Shown here: piece after piece, positions 34,447 to 44,973 of the stretch | How the letters are laid out: each line of letters starts with the position of its first letter | Numbering within the stretch: position 1 is the stretch's first letter | Origin: Ramlibacter pinisoli | GTDB lineage: Bacteria > Pseudomonadota > Gammaproteobacteria > Burkholderiales > Burkholderiaceae_C | Direction: 5' to 3' | Assembly (NCBI RefSeq): GCF_009758015.1 | Contig: NZ_WSEL01000003.1 | Coordinates: 1,798,001-1,862,000 of the forward strand | DNA length: 64,000 bases | Notes under the pieces: model-generated | Told to the model about the DNA's origin: nothing | Databases searched by the model: none | Seen by the model: the letters and a program-made list of their open reading frames with translations, nothing else | Translations under genes and position numbers: made by a program

Positions 34447-35880
34447 TCAGGCTTGCTTTGTAGCTATCGCGATCGAAATAATCCGTCCGTACTGGTCATC
34501 CAAGCGGACAATGTCATCTTCTTCTAAATATGCCCCGGACTGCACCTCAATCATCTCCAGTGCTGTCTTTCCTGGGTTGTGTAATCGATGAACTTCACCC
34601 AGTGGGATGTATGTCGACTGGTTCTCACTCAAAAGGAATGTTTCCTTCCCTCGCGTCACCTCCGCCGTCCCTTTCACCACGATCCAGTGCTCGGCCCGGT
34701 GGTAATGCTTTTGGAGGCTAAGGGAAGCATTCGGCTTCACCACGATGCGCTTGACCTGAAAGCGGCTTCCGTTCTCGATGCTGTCGTATGAGCCCCAAGG
34801 TCGCAGCACTAGGCGGTGCTGAACGGCTTGCCGTGTGCCGCGCTTTTCAAGCTCCGGCACCACAAGCTGCACTTGCTCTGCGCCCTCCCTTCTCGCCACA
34901 AGCACGGCATCGGGGGTATCCACGATCACGAGGTCATCCACGCCCAGAGCTACCACGCAACGATTCGGCGCATGCACGAAGTTGTTGTTCGCGTTGATGG
35001 CGACGCCTTGCCCCTCAATCCGGTTACCCTGCTCGTCGGGCGGGCACATCTCGGCCACTGCGTTCCAGCTCCCCACGTCGCTCCATGCGCCGGCGAACGG
35101 GAACACGGCGACGTCGCCATGGCGCTCCATCACGGCGTAGTCGATGCTTTCGGAGCGGCACGTCTCCAGCGGGTCGGCGGCCGGCCGCACGAATTCGCAA
35201 TCGATAGCTGCGCCCATCATGGCTTCGCGGCAGCTAGCCAGGATGTCGGGGGCGTGCTGCGCCAGGGCTGCCAGCAGGTTGTCCGCCCGGCACAGGAAGA
35301 TTCCGGCGTTCCACAGCACATTGCCGGTCAGCAGCAGTTGCTGTGCCTTCTCGCTGGCGGGCTTTTCGATGAATCGACCGACCGCGTGGCCACCATCGTC
35401 CCGTGCTTGACCTTTGTCGATGTAGCCGTAACCCGTGCTCGGGAACGTTGGCATGACGCCAAAAGTGACGATTCTTCCCTGACGTGCGCAAGGCATGGCA
35501 CCGCGCACCATGGCCGCGAATGCAGCCACGTCCGGAATGTGATGGTCCGACGGGCAGAACAAAAGGAGTTGGTCCACGCAGGGCGCTTTCAGGGCGGCCA
35601 TGGCCATGGCCGCCGCGGTGTTGCGGGCGAACGGCTCCAGAATGACTGAGCCAACCAGCCCTGCGTCGCCAATTGCTTCGCGCACCAGGAATCGGTGGTC
35701 TTCCGAACCCACACACATCACGCCCGAGGCTCTATCCGTCAGCGGCGCGACGCGCTCGAGCGTGAGCGCCAGCAGACTTTTCCCTTGGATGAGGGGTACA
35801 AACTGCTTGGGCAACGCCTTGCGAGACAAGGGCCACAGACGGGTCCCCGAGCCGCCGCACAGGATGACGGGCTGAATCAT
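34447..35880 (-). CDS. manC: Mannose-1-phosphate guanylyltransferase / mannose-6-phosphate isomerase (ManC/CpsB), copy 1
   Basis: 477-residue bifunctional enzyme making GDP-mannose. Nucleotidyltransferase motifs: CGGSGTRLWPLSRK at residues 8-21 and FIEKPASEKA; C-terminal cupin isomerase domain: HYHRAEHWIVVKGTAEV. The ATG at 35880 matches the usual MIQPVILCGGSG beginning. It ends 174 bases upstream of the initiating transferase. A second full-length paralogue lies at 40241-41677. Confidence 0.95.
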   Translation of the reverse strand: MIQPVILCGGSGTRLWPLSRKALPKQFVPLIQGKSLLALTLERVAPLTDRASGVMCVGSEDHRFLVREAIGDAGLVGSVILEPFARNTAAAMAMAALKAPCVDQLLLFCPSDHHIPDVAAFAAMVRGAMPCARQGRIVTFGVMPTFPSTGYGYIDKGQARDDGGHAVGRFIEKPASEKAQQLLLTGNVLWNAGIFLCRADNLLAALAQHAPDILASCREAMMGAAIDCEFVRPAADPLETCRSESIDYAVMERHGDVAVFPFAGAWSDVGSWNAVAEMCPPDEQGNRIEGQGVAINANNNFVHAPNRCVVALGVDDLVIVDTPDAVLVARREGAEQVQLVVPELEKRGTRQAVQHRLVLRPWGSYDSIENGSRFQVKRIVVKPNASLSLQKHYHRAEHWIVVKGTAEVTRGKETFLLSENQSTYIPLGEVHRLHNPGKTALEMIEVQSGAYLEEDDIVRLDDQYGRIISIAIATKQA

Positions 35881-36143
35881 GGAAGTGCTTGGTATCTTGT
35901 TGTTACTGCTGGGGTGCGATGCTAGCTCAGGAAGAAGCCGCTTCCGAGCCATTATTCGGCGTATTGACATGTGAACAAACGTGCCCGTGGCGCACGGCAC
36001 GGCTGACCAAACGCGCGTTGGTTTTCGTCTGCCGACTTGCCAATTCGGTCACTGACCCCCGACGGCCGTCGCGAGCGCGGGGGCGGCTTGCACGCGCCCT
36101 GCGGTGCGCGCATCCTGTGGATCCCCGTCGTCCAGGAGCTGCC

Positions 36144-37211
36144 ATGCCGACCTGTGTCCAGAACGCATCCCACCCCTTACAGGGGATTCGTCGACGGGCC
36201 CTGATGGCCGCATCCCTCCTGCTGGCAGGTGCCGCCCGGCACACCCAGCTTGCGCGCGCCGCAACCTCCAGCTCGCAGCAAGAGGCCACCATCCAGGCGC
36301 TCACCCGTGCCCATACGGCCGTGGTCGGCATCCAGGTCACGGCGGCGGCCGGGGCCCGATCTGCCGAAACGCTGGGCGCCAAACGCGCCGGGTCCGGCGT
36401 CGTCATCGGGCCCGACGGACTGATCCTCACCATCGGCTACCTGATGCTGGAGGCAGAAAGCATTCAAATCATGACCCAGGACAACCGCACGATTCCCGCG
36501 CGTGCGGTGGCCTATGACCTGGCCACAGGGTTCGGCCTGCTGCGGCCGCTGTTGACGCTTCGCGGCGCGACGCCCGTGCCCCTGGGCTCGGTGAAGGACC
36601 TCAAGCCAGGCGACGCGTTGATGGCATCCACCGGCGGGGAGGACGGCGAAGTGGCCATGACGCACGTGGTGGGCACGCGGCCGTTCTCGGGCTACTGGGA
36701 ATACTTCATCGAGTCGGCCCTCTTCACCAGCCCGCCGATTGACAACCACAGCGGCGCGGCGGTGTTCAACCAACGTGGCGAATTGCTGGGCATTGGCAGC
36801 CTGGTGGTGAGTGATGCCAGTGGCGAAGGCCGCCGCATGCCGGGCAACATGTTCGTGCCGGTCGACCTGCTCAAACCCATCCTCGGCGAACTGCAACAGA
36901 ACGGCGTGAGTCGGCAAAGCCGGCGTCCCTGGCTGGGCCTGACGTCCAGCGAACAGGGCGGGCGCGTCCAGGTGGTGCGTGTGAGCAAGGACAGCCCGGC
37001 GGACAGCGCGGGACTGCGCGCCGGCGACATGGTGCTGGCGGTCGACGGCGACCGGGTGGGGTCACTGGAGGATTTCTACAAGAAGCTCTGGGCCCGGCCG
37101 TCGCCCGACGGCGAAGTCCAGCTCACCGTGCTGCAGGGTGCTGACCAGAAGACGATCACGGTGAAGGCTGTCGACCGGATGACGACGATGGTCAAGCCGG
37201 CGGGCATTTAG
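36144..37211 (+). CDS. HtrA-like S1C protein with PDZ domain, catalytically degenerate
   Basis: 355 residues with a Tat-like or Sec signal ([16 protein letters not shown]). The trypsin-like domain aligns with HtrA/DegP, but the catalytic His of the TNxHV motif is Tyr99 (ILTIGYLM), the Asp of TDLA is Gly129 ([10 protein letters not shown]), while the serine remains (Ser203 in NHSGAAV, where GNSGGP is usual). A normal PDZ domain follows (about 262-345: [24 protein letters not shown]). It is therefore predicted to bind periplasmic proteins without cleaving them. ATG follows CAGGAG. It is divergent from manC and 133 bases upstream of ugd. Confidence 0.82.
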   Translation: MPTCVQNASHPLQGIRRRALMAASLLLAGAARHTQLARAATSSSQQEATIQALTRAHTAVVGIQVTAAAGARSAETLGAKRAGSGVVIGPDGLILTIGYLMLEAESIQIMTQDNRTIPARAVAYDLATGFGLLRPLLTLRGATPVPLGSVKDLKPGDALMASTGGEDGEVAMTHVVGTRPFSGYWEYFIESALFTSPPIDNHSGAAVFNQRGELLGIGSLVVSDASGEGRRMPGNMFVPVDLLKPILGELQQNGVSRQSRRPWLGLTSSEQGGRVQVVRVSKDSPADSAGLRAGDMVLAVDGDRVGSLEDFYKKLWARPSPDGEVQLTVLQGADQKTITVKAVDRMTTMVKPAGI

Positions 37212-37344
37212 CCCGGTCCCACGGCCGCTGCGTTCGGGCCGCATTGCGTCACGGCGCCGAGCATCCGGCGCCACACCCGCCAGAGCGGGATCGATCTTGC
37301 TGCTGAGCTTGCCTAGAATCCGGGCAGCTCAGCAAGGAACCAAG

Positions 37345-38511
37345 ATGCGCATCGCAATCGCCGGAATGGGGTATGTCGGCATCTCCAACGCTTGCCTTCT
37401 CGCACCGCACAACGACGTGTTGGCGGTGGACGTCTCGCCCGAGCGTGTGGCCGCCATCAATGCAAGGCGTAGCCCCATCGAGGACCACGACGTTGAGCAG
37501 TACCTGACCACCAGCAAGCGCCGCCTGGAGGCAACGCTCGACTGGCGGGCAGCTTACAGTGAAGCGGACTACGTGATCGTGGCCACCCCCACCAACTACG
37601 ACCCCGAGACCAACAAGTTCAACACACAGTCGGTCGAATCGGTCATCCGGGCGGTCAATAGCGTCAACCCGAAGGCCACGATTGTCATCAAATCCACCGT
37701 GCCGGTGGGCTACACCGAGCGGGTGAATGCGGAGCTGGGCTGCAACAACGTGATCTTCTCGCCCGAATTCCTGCGGGAAGGCAAGGCGCTGCACGACAAC
37801 CTGCATCCCTCGCGCATCGTGGTGGGTGAGCGGTCTGAACGGGCCCGCCTGTTTGCAGAACTGCTGCGCGACGGCGCCGTCAAGAAGGACGTGCCCGTTC
37901 TGTTCACCAGCTCCACGGAGGCCGAAGCGATCAAGCTGTTCGCCAACACCTACCTGGCCATGCGCGTGGCCTACTTCAATGAACTCGACACGTACGCGCT
38001 GACCCACGGACTCGACGCGCGCAATGTGATCGAAGGCGTGGGCTTGGACCCGCGCATCGGCAACCATTACAACAACCCATCGTTCGGGTACGGCGGTTAT
38101 TGCCTGCCGAAAGACACGAGGCAATTGCTGGCCAATTATTCCGAGGTGCCGCAGAACCTCATCCGGGCCATCGTGGACTCGAATTCCACGCGCAAGGACT
38201 TCATCGCCGAGAGCGTGCTCAAGCACAAGCCCAAAGTCGTGGGCATCTACCGGCTCGTGATGAAAGCGGGCTCGGACAATTACCGCGCCTCGTCGATCCA
38301 GGGCGTGATGAAGCGTATCAAGGCCAAGGGAGTGGAGGTCATCGTGTACGAGCCGGTACTGCACGAGGCGGAATTCTTCAGCTCTGAGGTCGTGACCGAC
38401 CTGGAGGCGTTCAAGCAGCGGGCCGACGTCATCATTGCCAACCGCAATGTCGACGTGCTGGCCGATGTGGCACACAAGGTCTTCACGCGCGACCTGTTCG
38501 GTAGCGACTAA
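37345..38511 (+). CDS. ugd: UDP-glucose 6-dehydrogenase
   Basis: 388 residues of the short UDP-glucose/GDP-mannose dehydrogenase class. NAD-binding GMGYVG at residues 7-12 of the N-terminus; catalytic Cys in [28 protein letters not shown] also typical. Converts UDP-glucose to UDP-glucuronate, an acidic precursor for exopolysaccharide. ATG at 37345 starts directly at the nucleotide-binding strand, as in homologues; a longer frame has no ribosome site. Closed by a strong terminator. Confidence 0.94.
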   Translation: MRIAIAGMGYVGISNACLLAPHNDVLAVDVSPERVAAINARRSPIEDHDVEQYLTTSKRRLEATLDWRAAYSEADYVIVATPTNYDPETNKFNTQSVESVIRAVNSVNPKATIVIKSTVPVGYTERVNAELGCNNVIFSPEFLREGKALHDNLHPSRIVVGERSERARLFAELLRDGAVKKDVPVLFTSSTEAEAIKLFANTYLAMRVAYFNELDTYALTHGLDARNVIEGVGLDPRIGNHYNNPSFGYGGYCLPKDTRQLLANYSEVPQNLIRAIVDSNSTRKDFIAESVLKHKPKVVGIYRLVMKAGSDNYRASSIQGVMKRIKAKGVEVIVYEPVLHEAEFFSSEVVTDLEAFKQRADVIIANRNVDVLADVAHKVFTRDLFGSD

Positions 38512-38526
38512 GTCCGCGCACCAAGT

Positions 38527-38553
38527 AAAAGGGTGGCTCGAGCCACCCTTTTT
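38527..38553. terminator. Bidirectional terminator between ugd and hns
   Basis: AAAAGGGTGGCT-CG-AGCCACCCTTTT is a perfect 26-base palindrome with T runs on both strands. It ends ugd (plus) and the convergent H-NS gene (minus). Confidence 0.93.
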
Positions 38554-38577
38554 CTAATTTGCCGGACTGGCAGCCGT

Positions 38578-38892
38578 TCAGACTGCGAAATCCTCGATCT
38601 TCTTGCCTTTGGCCAGGGCTTCGACCACCCATTGCGGCTTGCGGCCGCGGCCGCCACCCCAGGTTTCGCCATTCGGGCCGCGGTATTTCACCGGCGCCGG
38701 CGTCTTGGCTGCCTTCTTGGCACGCGGCCCGCGCGTGCCCCCGCCAAAGCCCAGGTCGGCGGCGGTCAGGCCATAAGCCTGCATCTTCGCCTTGATGTCG
38801 GCGATGGCCTGCTCGGTTTCCTGCGCCCGCATGTTCTCGGCCTGCTGCAGCAGTTTTTCAGCCTGCTCCTTCAATTCCAGGTAGGTTGCCAT
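38578..38892 (-). CDS. H-NS family nucleoid-associated protein
   Basis: 104 residues: N-terminal coiled-coil dimerisation segment (LELKEQAEKLLQQAENMRAQE) and C-terminal DNA-binding domain with the AT-hook-like core WGGGRGRKPQWV, joined by a Lys/Ala/Pro linker. It silences AT-rich, often acquired, DNA. ATG at 38892 follows GGAG; an upstream in-frame start is not needed. Sits between nucleotide-sugar genes and converges on ugd. Confidence 0.93.
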   Translation of the reverse strand: MATYLELKEQAEKLLQQAENMRAQETEQAIADIKAKMQAYGLTAADLGFGGGTRGPRAKKAAKTPAPVKYRGPNGETWGGGRGRKPQWVVEALAKGKKIEDFAV

Positions 38893-39064
38893 CCGCGATC
38901 TCCGTTCCGTTGAATTGGTGTGCGGTGATTCTAGCGGTGGAATTGGCCGACTCGACACAATTCAATTGCCGGCGTCCGGGATTTGTGGCGCCGGAAAACC
39001 GCAAACCATGAATTGCCGGCGCCGGTCCGGCGATTCCAGGCGCCTGCGGCGCCCGAAAAACGCG

Positions 39065-40195
39065 CTATTCCTGGCTGACCGTGACCTTGAAGCCGTGCTG
39101 CTTCAGAAGGGCGTGGCGCTTGGCTTCGTCGCTGTCGCTCGCCACCATCTCGTCGATCAGGGCGTCGAGCGAGATCTCCGGCACCCAGCCGAGCTTCTGC
39201 TTGGCTTTGGTCGGATCGCCCAGCAGGGTGTCTACCTCGGCGGGGCGGTAGTAGCGCGGATCGATTCGCACGATCACATCGCCGCGCTTGACGCCGGGGG
39301 CCTGCGAGCCCTTGACCGACGCGACGATGCCGACCTCCTCGACGCCCTGACCTTCGAATTTCAGTTCGATGCCCAGTCGGCGGGCGGAGCGCAGGATGAA
39401 TTCACGCACGCTGACCTGCACGCCGGTGGCGATGACGAAGTCCTCCGGCTTGTCCTGCTGCAGCATCAGCCATTGCATGCGGACGTAGTCCTTCGCATGG
39501 CCCCAGTCGCGCAGCGAATCGATGTTGCCCATGTACAGGCACTCGTCCAGGCCCTGCGAGATGTTTGCCAGGCCGCGCGTGACCTTGCGCGTGACAAACG
39601 TTTCGCCGCGACGGGGACTCTCGTGGTTGAACAGGATGCCGTTGCAGGCGTACATGCCGTACGCCTCGCGGTAGTTGACGGTGATCCAGTACGCATACAT
39701 CTTGGCCACGGCATACGGGCTGCGCGGGTAGAACGGCGTGGTCTCCTTCTGCGGGATTTCCTGCACCAGGCCGTACAGCTCCGAGGTCGATGCCTGGTAG
39801 AAGCGAGTCTTCTTTTCTAGGCCCAGGATGCGGATCGCTTCCAGCAGCCGCAGCGTGCCCAGGCCGTCGATATCGGCCGTGTATTCGGGCGATTCGAAGC
39901 TGACCGCCACGTGGCTCTGCGCGCCCAGGTTGTAGATCTCGTCGGGCTGCGTCTGCTGGACGATGCGAATCAGGTTGGTGCTGTCCGACAGGTCGCCGTA
40001 GTGCAGCACGAAGTCCGGATGGTCGACATGCGGGTCCTGGTAGATATGGTCGACGCGACTCGTGTTGAACAAGCTCGCGCGCCGCTTGATGCCGTGGACG
40101 ATGTAGCCCTTTTCCAGCAGGAATTCAGCGAGATAGGAGCCATCCTGGCCGGTGATGCCCGTGATCAGGGCAACTTTCTTCTTAGTGATCGACAT
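39065..40195 (-). CDS. gmd: GDP-mannose 4,6-dehydratase
   Basis: 376 residues, extended SDR fold: [19 protein letters not shown] at the N-terminus binds NADP, the STSELYG motif supplies the catalytic Ser/Thr-Glu, and [15 protein letters not shown] supplies Tyr-x3-Lys. Makes GDP-4-keto-6-deoxymannose for GDP-fucose or perosamine. ATG at 40195; a TTG six codons upstream is less likely. Lies 45 bases after manC copy 2 on the same strand. Confidence 0.95.
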   Translation of the reverse strand: MSITKKKVALITGITGQDGSYLAEFLLEKGYIVHGIKRRASLFNTSRVDHIYQDPHVDHPDFVLHYGDLSDSTNLIRIVQQTQPDEIYNLGAQSHVAVSFESPEYTADIDGLGTLRLLEAIRILGLEKKTRFYQASTSELYGLVQEIPQKETTPFYPRSPYAVAKMYAYWITVNYREAYGMYACNGILFNHESPRRGETFVTRKVTRGLANISQGLDECLYMGNIDSLRDWGHAKDYVRMQWLMLQQDKPEDFVIATGVQVSVREFILRSARRLGIELKFEGQGVEEVGIVASVKGSQAPGVKRGDVIVRIDPRYYRPAEVDTLLGDPTKAKQKLGWVPEISLDALIDEMVASDSDEAKRHALLKQHGFKVTVSQE

Positions 40196-40240
40196 GGGGT
40201 GGGTATCTGACAAAAAACGAGTTCAATGCAATTTCTGGGC

Positions 40241-41677
40241 TCAGCGCCCGGGATTCTCGCGAATCGGGACCACCCGTCCGTAGGTGTCTTCGATCCGCAC
40301 GATGTCGTCTTCGCCGAGATAACTGCCCGACTGCACCTCGATCATCTCCAGCGGCACCTTGCCCGGGTTGTGGAGCCGGTGCACTTCGCCCAGGGGGATG
40401 TAGGTCGACTGATTCTCGGTCAGGAGGAACACCTCCTTGCCACGCGTGACTTCGGTGGTTCCCTTCACCACGATCCAGTGTTCCGCTCGGTGGAAGTGCT
40501 TCTGCAGGCTCAGGGAAGCCCCCGGATTGACCAGAATGCGTTTCACCTGAAAGCGTGCACCACGTTCAACGGTGTCGTAAGAACCCCACGGCCGCAGCAC
40601 CAGCCGGTGGCTTCGAATTTCGTCGGCCCCGCGCTTCTCCAGTTCGGCGACGACCGTCTTCACCTGCTCCGCCGCATTCACTCCCGCGACCAACAGTGCA
40701 TCAGGCGTGTCGATCACCAGCAGGTCCTCGGTGCCGAGGGCCACGACGCATCGGTCGGATGCTTGAACGAAAGTATTCTTTCCCTGGACCACCACGCCAT
40801 TGCCCACCACACGGTTGCCGTCGCCGTCGGCCGGCGTGAGCTGAGCCACCGCGTTCCAGCTGCCCACGTCGCTCCACTGGCCGGTGAACGGGAACACAGC
40901 CAGGTTGTCGTGGCGCTCCATCACGGCGTAGTCGATGCTCTCGGAGCGGCAGGTCTCGAGCGCGGCCCCGTCAGGGCGCAGGAATTCCTCGTCGGGACGG
41001 GCGCCGGCCATCGCCTCGCGGCAACTGGCCAGGATGTCGGGGGCGTGCCGCTCCAGCGCGGCCAGCAGCACATCGACGCGGCACAGGAAGATGCCCGCAT
41101 TCCACAGCACATTGCCGGCCAACAGCAATTCCTGCGCTCGGCCGGCGTCGGGCTTTTCCAGGAACCGCCCCACCGTGTGCCCACCGCCGGGCCGAGCCGT
41201 TCCCATTTCCAGGTAGCCATAGGCGGTGCTGGGAAAGGAGGGCTGGACGCCGAAGGTCACGATGGCCCCATCGTTGGCCGTCGCAGCGGCGCCCCGGACC
41301 ATGCGCTCGAACGCAGATCCATCGGGAATGTGGTGGTCGGCCGGGCAGAACAGCAGCAGTTGCGCCGGGTCGTCCGTGCCCAGGGCAGCAAGCGCCATGG
41401 CGGCGGCGGTGTTGCGCGCACACGGCTCCAGCACGATCGTCCCGTCCAGCCCCTGCCCGTGCAGGGCCTCGCGCAGCATGAAGCGGTGCTCCTCTGCCGC
41501 CACCAGCGTCACCCGGCCGTCCGCCAGGGGTGCTACCCGCGCCAGCGTGAGGGCGAGCAAGCTCTGCCCGCCGATCAGGGGCACGAATTGCTTGGGGAAG
41601 GATTTGCGTGACAGCGGCCAAAGCCGCGTGCCCGAACCGCCGCAAAGGACGACCGGCTGGATCGTGGGTGTCGTCAT
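40241..41677 (-). CDS. manC: Mannose-1-phosphate guanylyltransferase / mannose-6-phosphate isomerase (ManC/CpsB), copy 2
   Basis: 478 residues, same architecture as copy 1: CGGSGTRLWPLSRKSFPKQ nucleotidyltransferase loop and HFHRAEHWIVVKGTTEV cupin. The two copies are similar throughout but clearly diverged, so this is not a recent duplication. Forms a transcript with gmd and stands divergent from GDP-fucose synthase across 106 bases, giving a self-contained GDP-mannose to GDP-fucose set. Confidence 0.95.
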   Translation of the reverse strand: MTTPTIQPVVLCGGSGTRLWPLSRKSFPKQFVPLIGGQSLLALTLARVAPLADGRVTLVAAEEHRFMLREALHGQGLDGTIVLEPCARNTAAAMALAALGTDDPAQLLLFCPADHHIPDGSAFERMVRGAAATANDGAIVTFGVQPSFPSTAYGYLEMGTARPGGGHTVGRFLEKPDAGRAQELLLAGNVLWNAGIFLCRVDVLLAALERHAPDILASCREAMAGARPDEEFLRPDGAALETCRSESIDYAVMERHDNLAVFPFTGQWSDVGSWNAVAQLTPADGDGNRVVGNGVVVQGKNTFVQASDRCVVALGTEDLLVIDTPDALLVAGVNAAEQVKTVVAELEKRGADEIRSHRLVLRPWGSYDTVERGARFQVKRILVNPGASLSLQKHFHRAEHWIVVKGTTEVTRGKEVFLLTENQSTYIPLGEVHRLHNPGKVPLEMIEVQSGSYLGEDDIVRIEDTYGRVVPIRENPGR

Positions 41678-41783
41678 TCTGTGAAAAATGCGTGGAAATT
41701 CGCGCGAATGCTAACCGAGCATGGCGTCATGGCACGCGGGTTGCTGAGACGGCTCGGGCCACACGGACATAATTCGCGCCGAC

Positions 41784-42764
41784 ATGCAAACTGCTCCCAA
41801 GATCTACGTCGCCGGCCACCGGGGCATGGTCGGCTCGGCCATCGTCCGTCGCCTGCTGGCCGACGGCCACCCCGCCGACCGCCTGGTCACCCGCACCCAC
41901 AAGGAACTGGACCTGACCGACCAGGCCGCCGTGCGCGCCTTCTTCGCTGCCGAAAAGCCGGACCAGGTGTATCTGGCGGCCGCCAAGGTCGGGGGCATCC
42001 ACGCCAACAACGTGTACCCGGCGGAATTCATCTACGACAACCTGATGATGGAGGCCAACATCGTGGATGCGGCCTACCGCTCAGGGGTGCGCCGGCTGCT
42101 GTTACTGGGGTCGAGCTGCATCTATCCCAAGCTGGCGCCCCAACCGATGGCGGAAGCGGCGCTGCTCACCGGCACGCTGGAGCCCACCAACGAGCCCTAC
42201 GCCATCGCCAAGATCGCAGGCATCAAGCTGTGCGAGAGCTACAACCGCCAGTACGGCGCGCAGGGCGTCGACTACCGCAGCGTCATGCCCACCAACCTGT
42301 ACGGCCCGGGGGACAACTACCACCCCGAGAACTCGCACGTCATCCCTGCGCTGCTGCGGCGATTCCACGAAGCCAAGGCGGCCGGCGCCCCCGACGTCAC
42401 CATCTGGGGCAGCGGTACGCCTCGGCGCGAGTTCCTGTACGTGGACGACATGGCGTCGGCCTGCGTGCACGTGATGGACCTGGACAAGGCCACCTACGAC
42501 CGCCACACCGAACCGATGCTGAGCCACATCAACGTGGGCTACGGCGACGACGTGACCATCCTGGAACTGGCGCAGGCCGTGGCACGGACGGTGGGATACG
42601 CCGGGACCATCCACACCGACCCCGCCAAACCGGACGGCACCCCCCGCAAGTTGATGGACAGCTCGCGGCTCCAGTCGCTGGGCTGGTCGGCCCGCGTCGA
42701 CCTCGACGAGGGCCTGCAGCTGGCCTACCAGGATTTCCTGCGTAACGACAACCGGCTCGGCTGA
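41784..42764 (+). CDS. fcl: GDP-L-fucose synthase
   Basis: 326 residues. NADP-binding [14 protein letters not shown], conserved LGSSCIYPK and [20 protein letters not shown] (Tyr-x3-Lys) identify the epimerase/reductase WcaG/Fcl, which converts GDP-4-keto-6-deoxymannose to GDP-fucose. Completes the pathway with Gmd, encoded divergently. Its last 40 bases overlap the convergent acyltransferase gene. Confidence 0.95.
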   Translation: MQTAPKIYVAGHRGMVGSAIVRRLLADGHPADRLVTRTHKELDLTDQAAVRAFFAAEKPDQVYLAAAKVGGIHANNVYPAEFIYDNLMMEANIVDAAYRSGVRRLLLLGSSCIYPKLAPQPMAEAALLTGTLEPTNEPYAIAKIAGIKLCESYNRQYGAQGVDYRSVMPTNLYGPGDNYHPENSHVIPALLRRFHEAKAAGAPDVTIWGSGTPRREFLYVDDMASACVHVMDLDKATYDRHTEPMLSHINVGYGDDVTILELAQAVARTVGYAGTIHTDPAKPDGTPRKLMDSSRLQSLGWSARVDLDEGLQLAYQDFLRNDNRLG

Positions 42765-43774
42765 CCGTCCGCCACGGCCCGGCGGCGAAGCAGCCGCTTG
42801 GCCACACCATGGATCCGGTGCTCGGCCCAGCCGAAGGCGAAGCCGGCGAGCAGCGCGGACGAGAACACCGCCAGCCAGGTCCATGACGTCCTGAGACCCG
42901 GGGCCCAGGCCCCCAGCAGGTAGATCGCCAGGCCGATCACCGGCACGTGCAGCAGGTAGAGGCCATATGACCAGTCCCCCAGACGCACCAGGATGGCGGG
43001 TGATCGGAAGCGGATCGCCAACAGCAGCACCGCGCAGTACGCGCAGGCCAGCACCATCTGCCCGGCCATCGGCGCCGCATCCTGCAGCGACGTACCGAGT
43101 GTCCAGGCCACCGCCGCGAACACGGCCAGCGCGGTTGCCGGGATGCGGAACAGCGGCTCGCGGTGCAGGCACGCGAGCATGCCGACGATGTAGAACGCGT
43201 TCAGCGGCGACAGCAGGATCCACGCCCCGGGAACCAGCAGTGGGATGTTCGCGTAACGATTCGCTGCGATTACCACCGCGAGCCAACCAAGCAAACCTGC
43301 GGTGACGATCTTTCTGGACCCGCCCAGCAGGATCAGACCATAGGTGACGACGTAAAACACAGCCTCATAGACCAGGGTCCAGTATGGGATGGCATACGGA
43401 GTGTTGGGAAACTGATGCGGGATCAGGAAGGCAGACAACAAGTTGTAGTGCCAGGGCAGCCCGGTCGGGGCCAGGAGCAGGGCCGAGCAGCCGATGGCAA
43501 GCCAGAAGGCCGGGTAGATGCGCATCGCCCGCAGGGCCAGGAAGCGCCGGCCCTGGTCCAGGCAGGTCGCCATGACGAAGCCCGAGATGACGAAGAACAG
43601 CAGCACCCCCATGCGCCCGAAGTCGATCTGGAGGTAGGGCTTGAAGTCGATATTCCGGGCCATCAGCACGTATACCGTCGCGTGCTGCACGAGCACCAGC
43701 ACGGCAGCGATGGCTCGCAGCGCCTGGATGGAGTCAAGGCGTCCGGCGCGCGGCGCTGCGGCCGTTTCGCTCAC
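42725..43774 (-). CDS. Acyltransferase 3 family membrane protein
   Basis: 349 residues with about ten membrane helices. [21 protein letters not shown] near the N-terminus carries the conserved catalytic-region His, and [17 protein letters not shown] is the second family hallmark. Such enzymes (OafA/WecH type) put acetyl or other acyl groups on surface sugars. GTG start at 43774 overlaps the stop of the upstream WecA-like gene (GTGA); longer frames run back into that gene. The 3' end overlaps fcl in opposite orientation. Confidence 0.87.
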   Translation of the reverse strand: MSETAAAPRAGRLDSIQALRAIAAVLVLVQHATVYVLMARNIDFKPYLQIDFGRMGVLLFFVISGFVMATCLDQGRRFLALRAMRIYPAFWLAIGCSALLLAPTGLPWHYNLLSAFLIPHQFPNTPYAIPYWTLVYEAVFYVVTYGLILLGGSRKIVTAGLLGWLAVVIAANRYANIPLLVPGAWILLSPLNAFYIVGMLACLHREPLFRIPATALAVFAAVAWTLGTSLQDAAPMAGQMVLACAYCAVLLLAIRFRSPAILVRLGDWSYGLYLLHVPVIGLAIYLLGAWAPGLRTSWTWLAVFSSALLAGFAFGWAEHRIHGVAKRLLRRRAVADGQPSRLSLRRKSW

Positions 43775-44889
43775 GGCCGAAGCCCGCGACGCAGCCAGCG
43801 GGGAACCTTGAACCGCACGATGGCAATGTAGGCCCAGACGTAGAACGCCACGAAGGTGACCAGCACGCCGATGAGCACCGGGGTGTTGTCCCAGAACAGG
43901 GCCGCCGGGGCGACCGTGAACGCGGAAAACCCCCACAGGTACGGCGATGTCCGGTTGTTGCGCATCAGCATGCGGCGGGCTTCATCGTCATGGAACACCT
44001 CCCGCACAACCCGGCGGTAGATCAGCTGGTGGAAGTGCAGCGCGTCGGCCATGCCCGGCGACTGTCCCCGGGCGGCCTTGCGGTAGGCGGAGAACGTGAG
44101 TTCCAGCACCGGGTACGCCAGCAGCAACATCGAGAACCAGGGCGAGACCTGCGCATGCCGCTGGACGAGCAGGACGCTGGCCATGGCGATCACCACACCC
44201 CACAGATAGGCGCCGCCGTCGCCGGCGAAGATCAGGCCACGCGGGTAGTTCCACACCAGGAACCCGGCCGTGGCGCCGGCGGTGGCGAGAACCAGCCCCG
44301 CGATTTCCCGGTCGCCCACCTGCAGCGCGACATAGGCCAGCGCCAGGCAGCAAATGATGGCCACGGTGGCGGCCAGGCCGTTGTAGCCGTCGATCAGGTT
44401 GAAGGCATGCGGCAGACCCGCGATGGCCACCAGAGCCAGCAGGATGCCCGGCCAGGGCGTCATCTGCCAGAGCCCGTCGATCCAGGGCAACGCTAGGCGG
44501 GTTACCTGCAGGCCAAGGAGCCACACGGCCAGGATGGCGGCAAGCCCCGTGAACAGCATGCGCCAGCGCGCACGCAGGACGTGCGAGAGGTCTTCCGCAG
44601 TGCCGGTGGCGGTGGCGACCAGGGCGACCGCGCCCCACGCCAGCGCGGCGTGCGGCGCCAGCTGGATGCCGTTGGGCACCCCCAGGTACCGGTTCGCGAC
44701 CACGAGCCAGGTCCATCCGACCGCCGTGGCAGCCATGATCGCCACACCACCCAGGCGGGGGACGTGGCCGGCGTGGAAGCGCTGCGGCATGTCGTGGCGG
44801 TACTGGCGGCCGATGCGACGGCCCGACCGGACGAGGAAAGCGCACAGGAGGCTGGAGACCACCCCGCACAGAACCAGAATTAAGAGCAT
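43771..44889 (-). CDS. WecA/MraY-type undecaprenyl-phosphate sugar-1-phosphate transferase
   Basis: 372 residues, about ten membrane helices. Family motifs: FHAGHVPRLGGVAI, AFNLIDGYNGLAA, FAGDGGAYLWG and the cytoplasmic HFHQLIYRR. The usual Asp-Asp pair in the first catalytic loop appears as Glu-Asp (GTAEDLSH). It transfers a HexNAc-1-phosphate to undecaprenyl phosphate, starting O-antigen synthesis, probably for the ABC-dependent pathway. ATG at 44889 follows GGGGGAGG, very close. Confidence 0.87.
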   Translation of the reverse strand: MLLILVLCGVVSSLLCAFLVRSGRRIGRQYRHDMPQRFHAGHVPRLGGVAIMAATAVGWTWLVVANRYLGVPNGIQLAPHAALAWGAVALVATATGTAEDLSHVLRARWRMLFTGLAAILAVWLLGLQVTRLALPWIDGLWQMTPWPGILLALVAIAGLPHAFNLIDGYNGLAATVAIICCLALAYVALQVGDREIAGLVLATAGATAGFLVWNYPRGLIFAGDGGAYLWGVVIAMASVLLVQRHAQVSPWFSMLLLAYPVLELTFSAYRKAARGQSPGMADALHFHQLIYRRVVREVFHDDEARRMLMRNNRTSPYLWGFSAFTVAPAALFWDNTPVLIGVLVTFVAFYVWAYIAIVRFKVPRWLRRGLRP

Positions 44890-44973
44890 CCTCCCCCGTT
44901 CCCCGCTATCGACAGCCCTCGAGTTTCTCACGCGCCCGGCTGGATCTACCCCGCCACCTAGAATACCGGCCCC

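Noticed and set aside
35889..36143. N-terminal extension of the HtrA-like protein
   Set aside because: The upstream codons are Arg/Cys-rich and non-conserved in character; the ATG at 36144 has CAGGAG and begins a proper export signal.
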